Source of the DNA: Claveliimonas bilis
GTDB taxonomy: Bacteria > Bacillota > Clostridia > Lachnospirales > Lachnospiraceae
Direction: 5' to 3'
Length of the DNA: 64,000 nt
NCBI RefSeq assembly: GCF_020892095.1
Contig: NZ_AP024845.1
Span: 1,674,001-1,738,000, forward strand
The position numbers and the translations under genes were made by a program. Shown in pieces: positions 51,297 to 60,978 of the stretch. The notes under the pieces are model-generated. The model made no database searches. It was not told where the DNA came from and saw only the letters and a list, made by a program, of their open reading frames with translations. Positions within the stretch are counted from its first letter, which is position 1. Each line of letters opens with the position of its first letter.

Positions 51297-52408
51297 AAGT
51301 CTTCGATAAATTCGTTGATGTAGTATATGGCGGCTCCTACGGCGGCAGCTTCTGTCTGGTAGTGGCAGACTCGTACATAATCTCCGTTTTGCTCAAAGGG
51401 ATTGAGAGAAGATACTTTTTTTCGGAATTCATTTATATAATCAGCCATATATGGTCCGACAGATCCTCCCAATACGATGTCAGAGTCATAACACATGCGG
51501 AGGTTTTTGACGGCGATGGCAAGATGATCCATATATTGGTTAAAGATCTTGAGGTATCCGGGATTTTCTCCTTTTTTCAATTCTTCAAAAAAAACGCTGA
51601 GATTTTCGTCTGTAAAATCAGACAGAACCTTTGCGGAACAGTAAGCGTCCAGACATCCTTTCTGCCCGCAGTAGCAAGGTGCGCCGCCCGGAACGATGCA
51701 CATATGGCCAAATTCTCCCGCTCTTCGATTGGCGCCGTTTTGGATCTGTCTTCCGGTCATATAGGCTCCGCCCACCGAACTGCCGAGAAAAAGGTAAGTT
51801 ATGGTCTCGCTGGAATCGGAAAACCAGCTTTCTGCAAGTCCGGCGGAATTGGCGTCATTGAATAGCAGGAATGGATAAGGAATGTGGGAGGCCATGCGTT
51901 CATATATGTTGCCTGATAGATTGATGACTGTTGCATAAGAAATAGATTTCTGATCTCTGTTGATGATAACAGGCATAGATATGCCGATCCCCAAAAGTTT
52001 TCCGGGATCTGTCTGACTCTCTGACAGAAGCTGCTCGATCTCATTTCGCAGATTTTCAAAATATGCGTGAGAGTCTTCAAATGTACAGCGAAATCTCTTT
52101 TTGCAGAGAATATCCAGGTTCATATTGATCAAAACAAGGGACAAGTGATGCCTTGTAATATCAATACCCAAAGCAAGGCGGGCGTTGGCAATGCACTGGA
52201 ACATATGGGCCTTTCGGCCGCCGGTTGCCTGCTGTGCGCCAGCGTTATAGATTAAGCCGCTTTCTTCGAGTAAATTCAGATTATGTGTAACTGTAGGCAG
52301 GCTAATCCCGAGTTTTGCAGAAATCTGCTGACGTGTACACTGTTTTTCGGAATAAATGAGCCGAAATACATTTCCAAAATCTCTTGTTTTAAACCTTTCA
52401 CCTGTCAT
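51293..52408 (-). CDS. ROK-family (XylR/NagC type) transcriptional regulator
   Basis: 371 residues from ATG 52408 (CGGGAGAC upstream; an extension to 52522 lacks a ribosome site). N-terminal winged helix (CTRQQISAKLGISLPTVTHNLNLLEESGLI), then ROK domain: GIDITRHHLSLVLINMNLD, LFNDANSAGLAESWF, FLGSSVGGAYMTG and the zinc site GHMCIVPGGAPCYCGQKGCLDAYCSA. Divergent from the sugar/polyol ABC operon starting at 52751, which it probably controls. A TTTTAAT-N7-ATTAAAA palindrome lies just upstream of its own start. Confidence 0.93.
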   Translation of the reverse strand: MTGERFKTRDFGNVFRLIYSEKQCTRQQISAKLGISLPTVTHNLNLLEESGLIYNAGAQQATGGRKAHMFQCIANARLALGIDITRHHLSLVLINMNLDILCKKRFRCTFEDSHAYFENLRNEIEQLLSESQTDPGKLLGIGISMPVIINRDQKSISYATVINLSGNIYERMASHIPYPFLLFNDANSAGLAESWFSDSSETITYLFLGSSVGGAYMTGRQIQNGANRRAGEFGHMCIVPGGAPCYCGQKGCLDAYCSAKVLSDFTDENLSVFFEELKKGENPGYLKIFNQYMDHLAIAVKNLRMCYDSDIVLGGSVGPYMADYINEFRKKVSSLNPFEQNGDYVRVCHYQTEAAAVGAAIYYINEFIEDL

Positions 52409-52425
52409 AAAAGTCTCCCGTTCCA

Positions 52426-52446
52426 TTTTAATTAATATGATTAAAA
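52426..52446. promoter_or_regulatory. Candidate ROK operator palindrome
   Basis: TTTTAAT (52426-52432), 7 bp, ATTAAAA (52440-52446), a perfect inverted repeat 18 bp upstream of the ROK start in the divergent intergenic region. Confidence 0.55.
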
Positions 52447-52676
52447 GTACGTGTCTCTTACTCCTGATATATTTTAGTTTCCAATATATCTTAAATATAC
52501 GGTAATACGGCCTGATAGTCAATGAAATTAGAAATTTCAGGCTTGAATAAATTAAGTGTTTTATTTAAGTTAGTGATTATTTTTATAAAAAAGATAAAAA
52601 TTTAACAAATAAATATACAAAATGCACAAAAAATGAGCTGTTTAGTTATATAATAGAGAGAAGATAAATAAAGTAA

Positions 52677-52705
52677 TTGACAAAATATAAGCCAAAAACT
52701 ATCAT
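52677..52705 (+). promoter_or_regulatory. Promoter of the sugar/polyol ABC operon
   Basis: TTGACA (52677-52682), 17 bp, TATCAT (52700-52705). Confidence 0.7.
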
Positions 52706-52750
52706 GTATTTAAGAGGTAAAGAAAAAAGGAAGAAGGGAGGAAAATACAG

Positions 52751-54244
52751 ATGAGCGACATTAAAATGCGGGTATCCGGAATTGAAAAATCTTTTCCCGG
52801 TGTAAAGGCGCTCAGTAATATAGATTTTTCTGTCCGAAAGGGAACGGTTCATGCACTTTGCGGAGAAAATGGTGCAGGGAAATCTACATTGATGAAGATC
52901 ATTATGGGACTTTACAAAGCCGATAAGGGACAGATATACATAGATGAAGAGCCTGTAGTGATCAGAAGTCCTATTCAGGCAATGGAAATGGGGATTTCGA
53001 TGATCGCCCAGGAGTTGAATTATGTTTCTGAACTGTCGGTAGAAGAAAATCTGTTTCTTGGCAGGCTTCCGGTCACAAAGTATGGAAAGGTGGACTGGAA
53101 AAAGGTTCGAAGAGAGGCAAAGCAGTTTTTGGCAGACGAGGGTCTTTCCTATGCCCCGGACCAGAAGTTGAAAACGCTGACGGTATCGGATATCCAGATG
53201 CTTGAGATCATTAAGGCGATCACAAATAACGCTCAGATCATTATCATGGATGAGCCTACATCATCCATTACAGAGCGGGAGGTAGGGCTGCTTTTCGAAA
53301 AGATTGCGGAATTGAAAAAGAAGGGAGTGGCCATCATCTATATTTCCCATAAGATGGATGAGGTATTCCAGATCGCAGATGATATCACAGTTTTACGAGA
53401 TGGAAGCGTAGTATCGACAGACAGGGCAGAGGATATCGATATGGATACCGTGATCGCCCGGATGGTAGGGCGTAAGATTGAAAACGTCTATCCGAAAGAA
53501 GAGATTCCTGTAGGAAATATGGCGCTGGAGGTAGAGCACCTGACGAAGGACGGACTGTTCGAAGATATCAGCTTCCATGTGAAAAAGGGAGAGATCGTGG
53601 GCTTCGCCGGTCTTGTAGGTGCAGGACGTACAGAGACGATGAGAGCCGTGTTCGGACTGGATCCCTATGATTCAGGTACGATAAAGATTGACGGCGAAGA
53701 GGTGAAGATAAAATCACCGCAGGACGGGATCAAGAAAAAACTGATCATGCTTTCCGAAAGCCGGCGAGAGGACGGAATCGTTCCTCCAAGAAGCGTACTT
53801 GAAAATGCAAGTCTGGCTTCTTTGAAAAATTTCTTTTTCAGCGGATTTGCCCACAAGAAAAAGGAGCGGGAAGCTGTCACGGAAATGTTTGAGAAGATGA
53901 ACGTAAAAACTCCTTCGATGAGCACGGAAATATCCAAGCTGTCCGGTGGTAATCAGCAGAAGGTTCTCCTTACAAGATGGATGCTCTGTGATCCGGAAGT
54001 AATGATACTGGACGAGCCTACCCGCGGAATTGACGTAGGCGCCAAATTTGAAATATATAAGCTCATGACAGATATCGTGAAAGAGCAAAGAGCAGTTGTC
54101 ATGGTATCTTCAGAACTTCCGGAACTTCTTGGAATGTGTGACCGCATCTATATCATGTGCCAGGGCCGGATTACGGGATGTGTGGAAAGAAATGAATTTT
54201 CACAGGAAACGATCATGAAGTATGCGGCAGGTCTGGGCGAATGA
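52751..54244 (+). CDS. Sugar ABC transporter ATP-binding protein (RbsA/XylG type)
   Basis: 497 residues with two ABC domains: Walker A GENGAGKSTLMKI (first), a helical linker, second domain GFAGLVGAGRTETMRAVFG, signature LSGGNQQKVLLTRWM and Walker B MILDEPTRGIDVG. This tandem build is typical of carbohydrate importers (CUT2). AAGAAGGGAGG precedes ATG 52751. Energises the importer with the permease and binding protein that follow. Confidence 0.95.
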   Translation: MSDIKMRVSGIEKSFPGVKALSNIDFSVRKGTVHALCGENGAGKSTLMKIIMGLYKADKGQIYIDEEPVVIRSPIQAMEMGISMIAQELNYVSELSVEENLFLGRLPVTKYGKVDWKKVRREAKQFLADEGLSYAPDQKLKTLTVSDIQMLEIIKAITNNAQIIIMDEPTSSITEREVGLLFEKIAELKKKGVAIIYISHKMDEVFQIADDITVLRDGSVVSTDRAEDIDMDTVIARMVGRKIENVYPKEEIPVGNMALEVEHLTKDGLFEDISFHVKKGEIVGFAGLVGAGRTETMRAVFGLDPYDSGTIKIDGEEVKIKSPQDGIKKKLIMLSESRREDGIVPPRSVLENASLASLKNFFFSGFAHKKKEREAVTEMFEKMNVKTPSMSTEISKLSGGNQQKVLLTRWMLCDPEVMILDEPTRGIDVGAKFEIYKLMTDIVKEQRAVVMVSSELPELLGMCDRIYIMCQGRITGCVERNEFSQETIMKYAAGLGE

Positions 54245-54266
54245 GAGAAAGGAGAGGAAGAAGGAA

Positions 54267-55250
54267 ATGAAAACAAAAGTTTCACATTATTCACAAAAAT
54301 TCAGTATTTACATTGTACTGGTTGCCCTGTTCATTGTCTGTAGTATGCTCAGCCCATACTTCCTGAACAGCAATAACCTGATCAATGTGTCGAGGCAGTT
54401 AAGTGTAGGTATTTTGATTGCTTACGGAGAAATGCTTCTGATCATCAGTGGTTTTCTGGATCTGTCAGTAGGTTCTGTTCTTGCTCTTGCAGGAGTGTTA
54501 TCTGTATCTACTTATCAGCAGACACAGTCCATGACAGCAGCTGTGCTGGTTGCCCTGGTGGTAGCGGTATCCTGTAATATTGTAAATGCATTTTTCGTAG
54601 CAAACTGCAACGTGCCTGCATTTATCGCAACATTGGGAATGCAGCAGGCTGCCAGAGGTATTGCCCTCTATTATACGAACGGACAGAATATCCTCCAGCT
54701 TGGAGATTTTGTAGAGATCGGACAGGGAATGGTAGGACCGATACCTGTACCTGTCATCCTCGTTATTGTCATAACGGTGGTTATCTGGTATGTAGTAAAC
54801 CAGACCCGTTACGGACGCGGGATCTATGCGATCGGAGGAAACAGAAGCGCTGCAGAGGCCAGCGGAATCAATTCCAAGAGAAGCATTTATAAGTCCTATA
54901 TCATAAACGGACTTCTGGTAGGTCTGGCAGGAATGATCTTCATGGCAAGAAATAATGCCGGACTTCCAAACGGAGCAGTAGGTTATGAAATGACAGGACT
55001 TACAGCAGCGATCGTCGGCGGAACTTCATTTACAGGAGGAATCGGAACAGTCAGCGGAACTATCGCCGGTGCATTCATCATCGGATTCCTGGAAAACGTT
55101 ATGAACCTGATGGGTGTCAACTCCTACATCCAGCAGATCGTACAGGGAGCTATCATTGTTCTGGCAGTAGCTTTCGACGTAATGAGCAAATCGAAAAAGA
55201 CGCAAAAGGTAATCGTTGTAAAAGAAGAGAAGAAAGAAACCTCAAAATAA
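54267..55250 (+). CDS. Sugar ABC transporter permease (RbsC/XylH type)
   Basis: 327 residues from ATG 54267 (GAAGAAGG upstream). Eight to ten membrane helices; CUT2 permease motifs VSRQLSVGILIAYGEMLLIISGFLDLSVGSVLALAG, AFIATLGMQQAARGIALYYTNG, YAIGGNRSAAEASGI and GGTSFTGGIGTVSGTIAGAFIIGFLENVMNLMG. Forms the channel of the importer. The binding-protein gene follows. Confidence 0.95.
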   Translation: MKTKVSHYSQKFSIYIVLVALFIVCSMLSPYFLNSNNLINVSRQLSVGILIAYGEMLLIISGFLDLSVGSVLALAGVLSVSTYQQTQSMTAAVLVALVVAVSCNIVNAFFVANCNVPAFIATLGMQQAARGIALYYTNGQNILQLGDFVEIGQGMVGPIPVPVILVIVITVVIWYVVNQTRYGRGIYAIGGNRSAAEASGINSKRSIYKSYIINGLLVGLAGMIFMARNNAGLPNGAVGYEMTGLTAAIVGGTSFTGGIGTVSGTIAGAFIIGFLENVMNLMGVNSYIQQIVQGAIIVLAVAFDVMSKSKKTQKVIVVKEEKKETSK

Positions 55251-55314
55251 CGTATTATACATTACACATTTTATTTTAAAATCACCAATCAACAACAAAG
55301 AGGAGGAAATTATT

Positions 55315-56382
55315 ATGAAATGGAAAAAAATCAGTGCAGTATTATTGAGCGCAGCCATGGTAGTAACTCTTGGAGCATGCAGCAGCTCCAGCGACAGCGG
55401 ATCTTCTGATTCCGGCGAGGGCAGTGGGGACAAGTACAGAGTATGTTTTGTAGCAAGGGCAAGCGCCGATACATTTGCTGCATGGATGACAACAGAGATG
55501 CAGGCAGCAGCTGAACAGTATGATGATATTGAATTGACTTGTGTCAGCGGTGAGGGAGATGACAATACAGAGAACGGTCTTCTTGAAGACTGTATCACAC
55601 AGGAATATGATCTTGTTATTGTTCAGTCCAACAACAATGCAGCACAGGCTCCGTATGTAAAACAGCTGGTAGATGCAGGCATCCCGGTTATTACAACAAA
55701 CCCGACAACACATCAGAGTGACCTTGACGGAAGCGATGACGATTCCGTAATGGAAGGAACAGGAACAGTAGACGCTGATCCGATCGAGCAGGCAAAAGTA
55801 AGTGCAGAAAGAGCAGTAGAAGAAGTACCGGAGAATGCAAATGTAGTCGTACTTAGAGGACCATCCGGAAACTACCATGCAGAAAAGAGAAGAGAAGCAT
55901 GGGATACATACTTCTTCAAAGAAAGACCAGATGTAACAATTCTTTATGAAGACTATGCAAACTGGAATAGTGATGAAGCACTGGCACTCATGGAATCATG
56001 GGTACAGTCCGGAACACATATTGATGCGATCATTTCTATGAATGATAATATGGCAGCCGGCGCTATCGAAGCAATCAGAAAAGATACAGACTATGTAAAT
56101 GCAGATGGAACAACAAGTTTCTTCGCATATGGAGTAGACGGAACTGCACAGGGATGTCTTCTGATCCAGGAAGGCCTTCTTACATCCACAGCACTCCAGA
56201 ATGCAGCAGAGCTGGCAGAAATGAACATGGATTATGCTCATAAGGTTGTAACAGGAGAAATGGAAGTGACAGAGGTAAACGATTACGTTGACGCTCCGGA
56301 GATCAATGCAGATAATGTAGAAGAATATATCCAGATCTACATTGACAACGGCGAGATTTCAGAAGACGGAACTTTGTCATAA
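55315..56382 (+). CDS. Sugar/polyol ABC transporter substrate-binding lipoprotein
   Basis: 355 residues. Signal peptide with lipobox LGAC (Cys about 22), Ser/Gly linker, and a type 1 periplasmic-binding fold (FVARASADTFAAWMTTEMQAAA, DLVIVQSNNNAAQAPYVKQLVDAGIPVITTNPT, ISMNDNMAAGAIEAI, YGVDGTAQGCLLIQEG). Third part of the CUT2 importer. With xylitol/sorbitol-type dehydrogenase and xylulokinase downstream, a pentitol or pentose ligand is likely. An unusual placement: binding protein last. Confidence 0.93.
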   Translation: MKWKKISAVLLSAAMVVTLGACSSSSDSGSSDSGEGSGDKYRVCFVARASADTFAAWMTTEMQAAAEQYDDIELTCVSGEGDDNTENGLLEDCITQEYDLVIVQSNNNAAQAPYVKQLVDAGIPVITTNPTTHQSDLDGSDDDSVMEGTGTVDADPIEQAKVSAERAVEEVPENANVVVLRGPSGNYHAEKRREAWDTYFFKERPDVTILYEDYANWNSDEALALMESWVQSGTHIDAIISMNDNMAAGAIEAIRKDTDYVNADGTTSFFAYGVDGTAQGCLLIQEGLLTSTALQNAAELAEMNMDYAHKVVTGEMEVTEVNDYVDAPEINADNVEEYIQIYIDNGEISEDGTLS

Positions 56383-56432
56383 AACAGAAAAGAAGTCCTG
56401 ACTTTAGCAGGCGTATAAAATGTGTAATGGTT

Positions 56433-56464
56433 GCCTGACAAGTCTCGGCTTGTCAGGCATATTT
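56433..56464 (+). terminator. Hairpin between binding protein and dehydrogenase
   Basis: GCCTGACAAG (56433-56442) pairs with CTTGTCAGGC (56449-56458), 10 bp, then ATATTTTA. Weak T-tract: a partial terminator or an mRNA-stabilising hairpin that would raise binding-protein levels relative to the enzymes. Confidence 0.65.
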
Positions 56465-56490
56465 TATAAAAGAACGAAGGGAGAATGAGT

Positions 56491-57537
56491 ATGAAGATGC
56501 AGAAAGCGGCCTACATGAGAGGCATCGACAAAATGGTAATAAAAGAGATACCGGTTCCTGAGATCGGAGACAACGAAGTTCTTGTCCATTTGGAGTATGT
56601 GGGAATATGCGGATCAGACGTACACTATTTCCACAGCGGCAGCTGCGGCGCCTACAAAGTGGATCTGGAAAAAGATTTTATGCTTGGACATGAATGTGCA
56701 GGAATTGTAGAAAAAGTAGGAGCAAATGTCAAGAGCCTGAAAGAAGGGGATAAAGTTGCTCTGGAACCGGGGATAACATGCGGAAAGTGTGAATTTTGTA
56801 AATCCGGACACTATAATCTCTGCCCGGATGTAGTGTTCCTTGCGACACCGCCTGTACAGGGATGCTATGAAGAGTATATCGCTTTCCCTGAAGATATGTG
56901 CTTTAAGCTGCCTGATAATATGAGCACAGAAGAAGGTGCGCTGATCGAGCCTCTTTCCGTTGGATTTTATGCAGCAAATCAGGGTGAAGTTCAGACAGGA
57001 GATACGGTAGTTATCCTTGGAGCAGGGTGCATCGGACTGGTGACTCTCCTTGCATGCAAGGCTCACGGAGCAGGAACTGTTATCGTATCTGATGTTGTAA
57101 ATGCCCGGCTTGAAAAGGCAAAAGAGCTTGGTGCAGACTATGTAGTGAACGGCGGAAATGGAGACGTCTTAAAAGAGATAGAAAAACTTACAAACGGCAG
57201 AGGAGCAGATGTGGTATTTGAGACAGCAGGTTCTCCGGTAACCATCGCGCAGACACCGTTTATTGTAAGAAGAGGTGGTACCATCACTCTCGTAGGTATT
57301 TCTTCACAGGAAGAGATTTCTTTCAATTTTGCACAGATCATGGATAAGGAAGCACAGATCAAGAGTGTATTCCGTTACCGCAATATTTATCCGAAAGCAA
57401 TTGCGGCAGTGGCAAGCGGCGCGATTGATGTGAAGAAAATCGTTACACACAGATTTGAGCTGGACAATATACAGGAGGCCTTTGATGAGGCTGTCAACAA
57501 TAAGACAGACCTTGTAAAAGCGGTCATTAAGATTTAG
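56491..57537 (+). CDS. Zinc-dependent polyol (xylitol/sorbitol-type) dehydrogenase
   Basis: 348 residues from ATG 56491 (GAAGGGAGA upstream; ATG 56485 too near). Medium-chain dehydrogenase: catalytic zinc site GICGSDVHYFHSGSCG and GHECAG, structural zinc cysteines CGKCEFCKSGHYNLCPD, and Rossmann VVILGAGCIGLVTLLACKAHGAG with the Asp of SDVV for NAD. It would oxidise a polyol (for example xylitol or D-arabitol) to a ketose, D-xylulose if coupled with the next gene. Xylulokinase follows after 10 bp. Confidence 0.9.
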   Translation: MKMQKAAYMRGIDKMVIKEIPVPEIGDNEVLVHLEYVGICGSDVHYFHSGSCGAYKVDLEKDFMLGHECAGIVEKVGANVKSLKEGDKVALEPGITCGKCEFCKSGHYNLCPDVVFLATPPVQGCYEEYIAFPEDMCFKLPDNMSTEEGALIEPLSVGFYAANQGEVQTGDTVVILGAGCIGLVTLLACKAHGAGTVIVSDVVNARLEKAKELGADYVVNGGNGDVLKEIEKLTNGRGADVVFETAGSPVTIAQTPFIVRRGGTITLVGISSQEEISFNFAQIMDKEAQIKSVFRYRNIYPKAIAAVASGAIDVKKIVTHRFELDNIQEAFDEAVNNKTDLVKAVIKI

Positions 57538-57547
57538 GAGAAAAATT

Positions 57548-59005
57548 ATGTTGTATGTGGGCGTAGATTTAGGAACATCTGCAGTGAAGCTCCTCTTAAT
57601 GGAGGCAGATGGAACTATAAGAAATATTGTGTCAAAAGAATATCCTTTGTACTTGCCGCATCCGGGGTGGTCAGAACAAAATCCGGAAGACTGGCTGGAG
57701 AAGACACTGGAAGGGCTGCAGGAACTTACCAGGGGATACGATCCGCAGCAGATCGCGGGAATAGGCGTGGGAGGACAGATGCATGGACTGGTCACATTGG
57801 ATGACCAGGATCGTCCGATACGTCCTGCCATACTGTGGAACGATGGAAGGTCAGAAGAGGAGACCCGCTATCTCAATGAAGAAGTGGGAAAAAAGAAACT
57901 CTCAGAATATACGGCAAATATTGCATTTGCCGGCTTTACAGCCCCCAAAATACTCTGGATGAAAAAGAATGAGCCGGAAAATTTCAAACGTATAGCTAAG
58001 ATCATGCTGCCCAAAGACTATGTGGTCTATAAACTGACAGGAATGTTCTGTACAGATATGTCAGATGCGTCAGGCATGCTGCTCATGGATGTAAAAAACC
58101 GGCGCTGGTCTAAGGAGATGCTTAAGATATGCGGGATCACAGAACAGATGCTTCCGAAGCTCTGCGAAAGCTATGAAGTAGCGGGTACGCTTTGCCCTCA
58201 AATGGCGGAAAAAGCCGGGCTGACCGGGAAGGTCAGGGTTGTGGCAGGCGCCGGGGATAACGCGGCAGCTGCAGTAGGGACAGGAACGGTGGGAGAGGGA
58301 CGATGCAATATTTCCCTTGGAACATCGGGAACTGTCTTCATATCCAGCAAAAATTTCGGAGTCGATCAATATAACAGCATCCATTCCTTCGCACATGCAG
58401 ACGGCTACTATCATTTGATGGGATGTATGCTGAGCGCGGCATCCTGCAATAAATGGTGGATGGATGAAATCTTAAATACAAAAGACTATGAAGCAGAGCA
58501 GAGCAAGATCGAGCGTCTCGGAGAAAACTCCGTATTTTATCTTCCTTATCTGATGGGAGAGCGGTCTCCGCATAATGATCCAAAGGCAAGGGCTTTGTTC
58601 ATCGGAATGTCCATGGATACGACGCGGCAGGATATGACCCAGGCTGTTCTGGAAGGGGTTGCCTTCGGTCTGAGAGATTCTCTTGAAGCGGCAAGAAACC
58701 TGGGCATTACAGTCAGCCGGACGAAAATATGCGGGGGAGGAGCCCGAAGTTCCCTGTGGAAGAGGATCATTGCTAATGTCATGAATCTGAAAGTAGACGA
58801 GACGGAAAGTGAAGAGGGGCCGGCGCTTGGCGGCGCAATGCTGGCTGCAGTCGGATGTGGGGAATATCCCACAGTAGAAGCAGCGGTAGAAAAGATCGTA
58901 AAGGTGGTACGGACCGTGGAGCCGGAACCGGAATTGGTAGAAAAATATGAACGTCAGTACCGGCATTTCAGGGAGATTTATCCTGCGGTGAAAAATCTTT
59001 ACTAA
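57548..59005 (+). CDS. xylB: Xylulokinase
   Basis: 485 residues. FGGY kinase: GVDLGTSAVKLLLMEADG (phosphate loop), GVGGQMHGLV, PAILWNDGRSEEE, PKDYVVYKLTG, AGAGDNAAAAVGTG, LPYLMGERSPHNDP and KICGGGARSSLWKRIIANV. Phosphorylates D-xylulose to xylulose 5-phosphate, entering the pentose phosphate pathway. Last gene of the ROK-controlled operon. Start ATG 57548 behind AGGAG. Confidence 0.95.
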   Translation: MLYVGVDLGTSAVKLLLMEADGTIRNIVSKEYPLYLPHPGWSEQNPEDWLEKTLEGLQELTRGYDPQQIAGIGVGGQMHGLVTLDDQDRPIRPAILWNDGRSEEETRYLNEEVGKKKLSEYTANIAFAGFTAPKILWMKKNEPENFKRIAKIMLPKDYVVYKLTGMFCTDMSDASGMLLMDVKNRRWSKEMLKICGITEQMLPKLCESYEVAGTLCPQMAEKAGLTGKVRVVAGAGDNAAAAVGTGTVGEGRCNISLGTSGTVFISSKNFGVDQYNSIHSFAHADGYYHLMGCMLSAASCNKWWMDEILNTKDYEAEQSKIERLGENSVFYLPYLMGERSPHNDPKARALFIGMSMDTTRQDMTQAVLEGVAFGLRDSLEAARNLGITVSRTKICGGGARSSLWKRIIANVMNLKVDETESEEGPALGGAMLAAVGCGEYPTVEAAVEKIVKVVRTVEPEPELVEKYERQYRHFREIYPAVKNLY

Positions 59006-59050
59006 TATAAAGGGAATCCTTGAAAAAGAGACAGTGTAAAAAGAAGTTAC

Positions 59051-59088
59051 AAAGAAATGGCATGGAAGATATTTCCATGCCATTTCTT
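59051..59088 (+). terminator. Terminator-like palindrome after xylB
   Basis: AAGAAATGGCATGGAA (59052-59067) and its exact complement TTCCATGCCATTTCTT (59073-59088), 16 bp. T-tract is short. Confidence 0.7.
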
Positions 59089-59175
59089 AACTTGTGGCCT
59101 TCGAAAATAGTGATTATAATAAAGGGGTAGCTAGATCAAGTAAGACAGGTTAGATAAGAACAGGAGGAGGTCAAT

Positions 59176-60810
59176 ATGTCTCTGACGATCAGAGAAGCCC
59201 TGAAATTCGGCGGCTTATATGGGGCGACTGTCGTTGCGGGAGAAGAGGGATTGGATATCCCCATTGAGAGTGTAAGTGTCCTGGAAATAGCAGACAGGAA
59301 TATTTCACACTGGGTTTTGAAAAAGCAGCTTTACATTACCGCATTTTATGCCATTTGTGACAACGTAGAACAGCAAAAAGTTGTAATTCAGACTTTGATC
59401 GATTACGGAGGCTGTGGACTGGTGCTCTGTTATGTGGGGACATGGGTTCAGCAGATAGATCAGGAAATCATCGACCTGTGCAATGAGGCGGGCTTCCCGC
59501 TCATCCAGGCGCGCCAGGACGTGTCTTATATTGAGATCATGAATCCGATCCAGAATCTGCTTTATAAGGAAAACACACCTGCTCTTGGCCAGAATAATGA
59601 AACGGGCATCAGAAATGATTTTCTCAACCTGATCATTAATGAAGAGAATATGAATACAGTTTTTCAGCAGATGAACCAGCGGCTGGAGAAACATATTTCC
59701 TATTATGACACCTATGGAAAGATCATATTTTCCGACAGGGGCGACTTAGATATCCAAAAGGAAGAAGAATACCTGAAATACAATTTCAACCACGTTCTTT
59801 ATGACTGTGCAAAGAAGGGCTATACGGTGCAGTCGATAGAAGGGAAGGAATGCCTGATCGCCCTGATCCGTTCCCAGAAAAATCTGTTCGGGCTTTTTAT
59901 CACGGACTATGATGAGGGATTTTCCGGAGAAATGGAGGAGCAGCTGATCCATCCCCTTGTAGTATCGGGCTCCCTTATCCTGCGGCGGAAAAACCGGATA
60001 GCTGACCTGCGGGAGAAGGCGGTGCAGGAATATGCGGCGGATCTTCTTGTATGGAACTTCCCCTCCAATGAAAGGGCGGTGGAGCGGGGAGATGAGCTGG
60101 GTCTTACGATCCTGGATAAAAACCGTATCGTCCTGATCAATATCAATTCCATCCAACAGATGACAAGTCCGAAAGTGCAGCAGGAAATGCAGGACTACGT
60201 GAAAAGAGTCCTGCTGGGGAAAGTGGAAGAGCACATGAAATTTTACAATGCAGATAACTGGCTTGCCCTTCGGAGCGATACCATTATCCTGTTTATGGAT
60301 AACAGGGACAGCAAAATCGACATGGAAAAATTTTGCGGAAGGCTTCTGGAAATTTTTCAGGGGAAACCGAATTTGTCTGTTTCCATCGGCGTCAGCAATC
60401 CGTTCTCTGAAGTGACCAAAATGCCGGACGCTTATTTTCAGGCTTTTAAAGCTGCTGTTATCGGGCGGGAACATTACGGCGAGAATAAAGTGATCTTCTA
60501 TGACTCTGTTTATTTTTTTCAGAAGCTTAGAAAAATGGGCCTTCAGGATGAGACATATGAGGTGTGCCAGCGCTTTATCGAACCAATCGCATCTTATGAT
60601 AAGGAACATGGCACGGAGCTGGTTTCTACGCTGCGTGTCCTTTTGGAAAATAACGGAAATACCCATACATCCGCATCGCAGATGTATATCCACAAAAATA
60701 CTGTTCTGCAGCGAAGGAATAAAATTATAGAATTATTGGGCTACTCACCTTTTGAGATGCCTCACCTTTTAAATTTCTTGATCGTTTTTGATATTTTGAA
60801 GGGAAAATAG
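59176..60810 (+). CDS. PucR-family transcriptional regulator
   Basis: 544 residues, ATG 59176 behind GGAGGAGG. An N-terminal PucR domain (LTIREALKFGGLYGATVVAGEEGLDIPIESVSVLE), a middle GGDEF-like/CdaR region (VSIGVSNPFSEVTKMPDAYFQAFKAAVIG), and a C-terminal HTH (LRVLLENNGNTHTSASQMYIHKNTVLQRRNKIIELLG). PucR/CdaR proteins activate purine or other nitrogen-compound catabolism. The following gene is a cytosine/purine permease, a fitting target. The ligand is inferred, not shown. Confidence 0.92.
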   Translation: MSLTIREALKFGGLYGATVVAGEEGLDIPIESVSVLEIADRNISHWVLKKQLYITAFYAICDNVEQQKVVIQTLIDYGGCGLVLCYVGTWVQQIDQEIIDLCNEAGFPLIQARQDVSYIEIMNPIQNLLYKENTPALGQNNETGIRNDFLNLIINEENMNTVFQQMNQRLEKHISYYDTYGKIIFSDRGDLDIQKEEEYLKYNFNHVLYDCAKKGYTVQSIEGKECLIALIRSQKNLFGLFITDYDEGFSGEMEEQLIHPLVVSGSLILRRKNRIADLREKAVQEYAADLLVWNFPSNERAVERGDELGLTILDKNRIVLININSIQQMTSPKVQQEMQDYVKRVLLGKVEEHMKFYNADNWLALRSDTIILFMDNRDSKIDMEKFCGRLLEIFQGKPNLSVSIGVSNPFSEVTKMPDAYFQAFKAAVIGREHYGENKVIFYDSVYFFQKLRKMGLQDETYEVCQRFIEPIASYDKEHGTELVSTLRVLLENNGNTHTSASQMYIHKNTVLQRRNKIIELLGYSPFEMPHLLNFLIVFDILKGK

Positions 60811-60821
60811 AAATGGATATT

Positions 60822-60860
60822 GGGTTGTTGTGTGCGACTGCACACAGCAGCCCTTTTTTT
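60822..60860 (+). terminator. Terminator after the PucR gene
   Basis: GGGTTGTTGTGTGC (60822-60835) pairs with GCACACAGCAGCCC (60840-60853) with two G-T pairs, followed by seven T. Confidence 0.9.
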
Positions 60861-60978
60861 GTGTATGGCTACACGGAGACAAAGGACGGAGGATTTTGTT
60901 AAGATATAAACAAAAGAGAGTACCGGTGCTGGAATCAGCGTATACTAACAAGGAAAGTCAACGTAAGGAGGAATGAAG

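Noticed and set aside
59746-60693. 315-codon reading frame antisense to the PucR gene
   Set aside because: Shadow of the coding strand with no start signal or domain.
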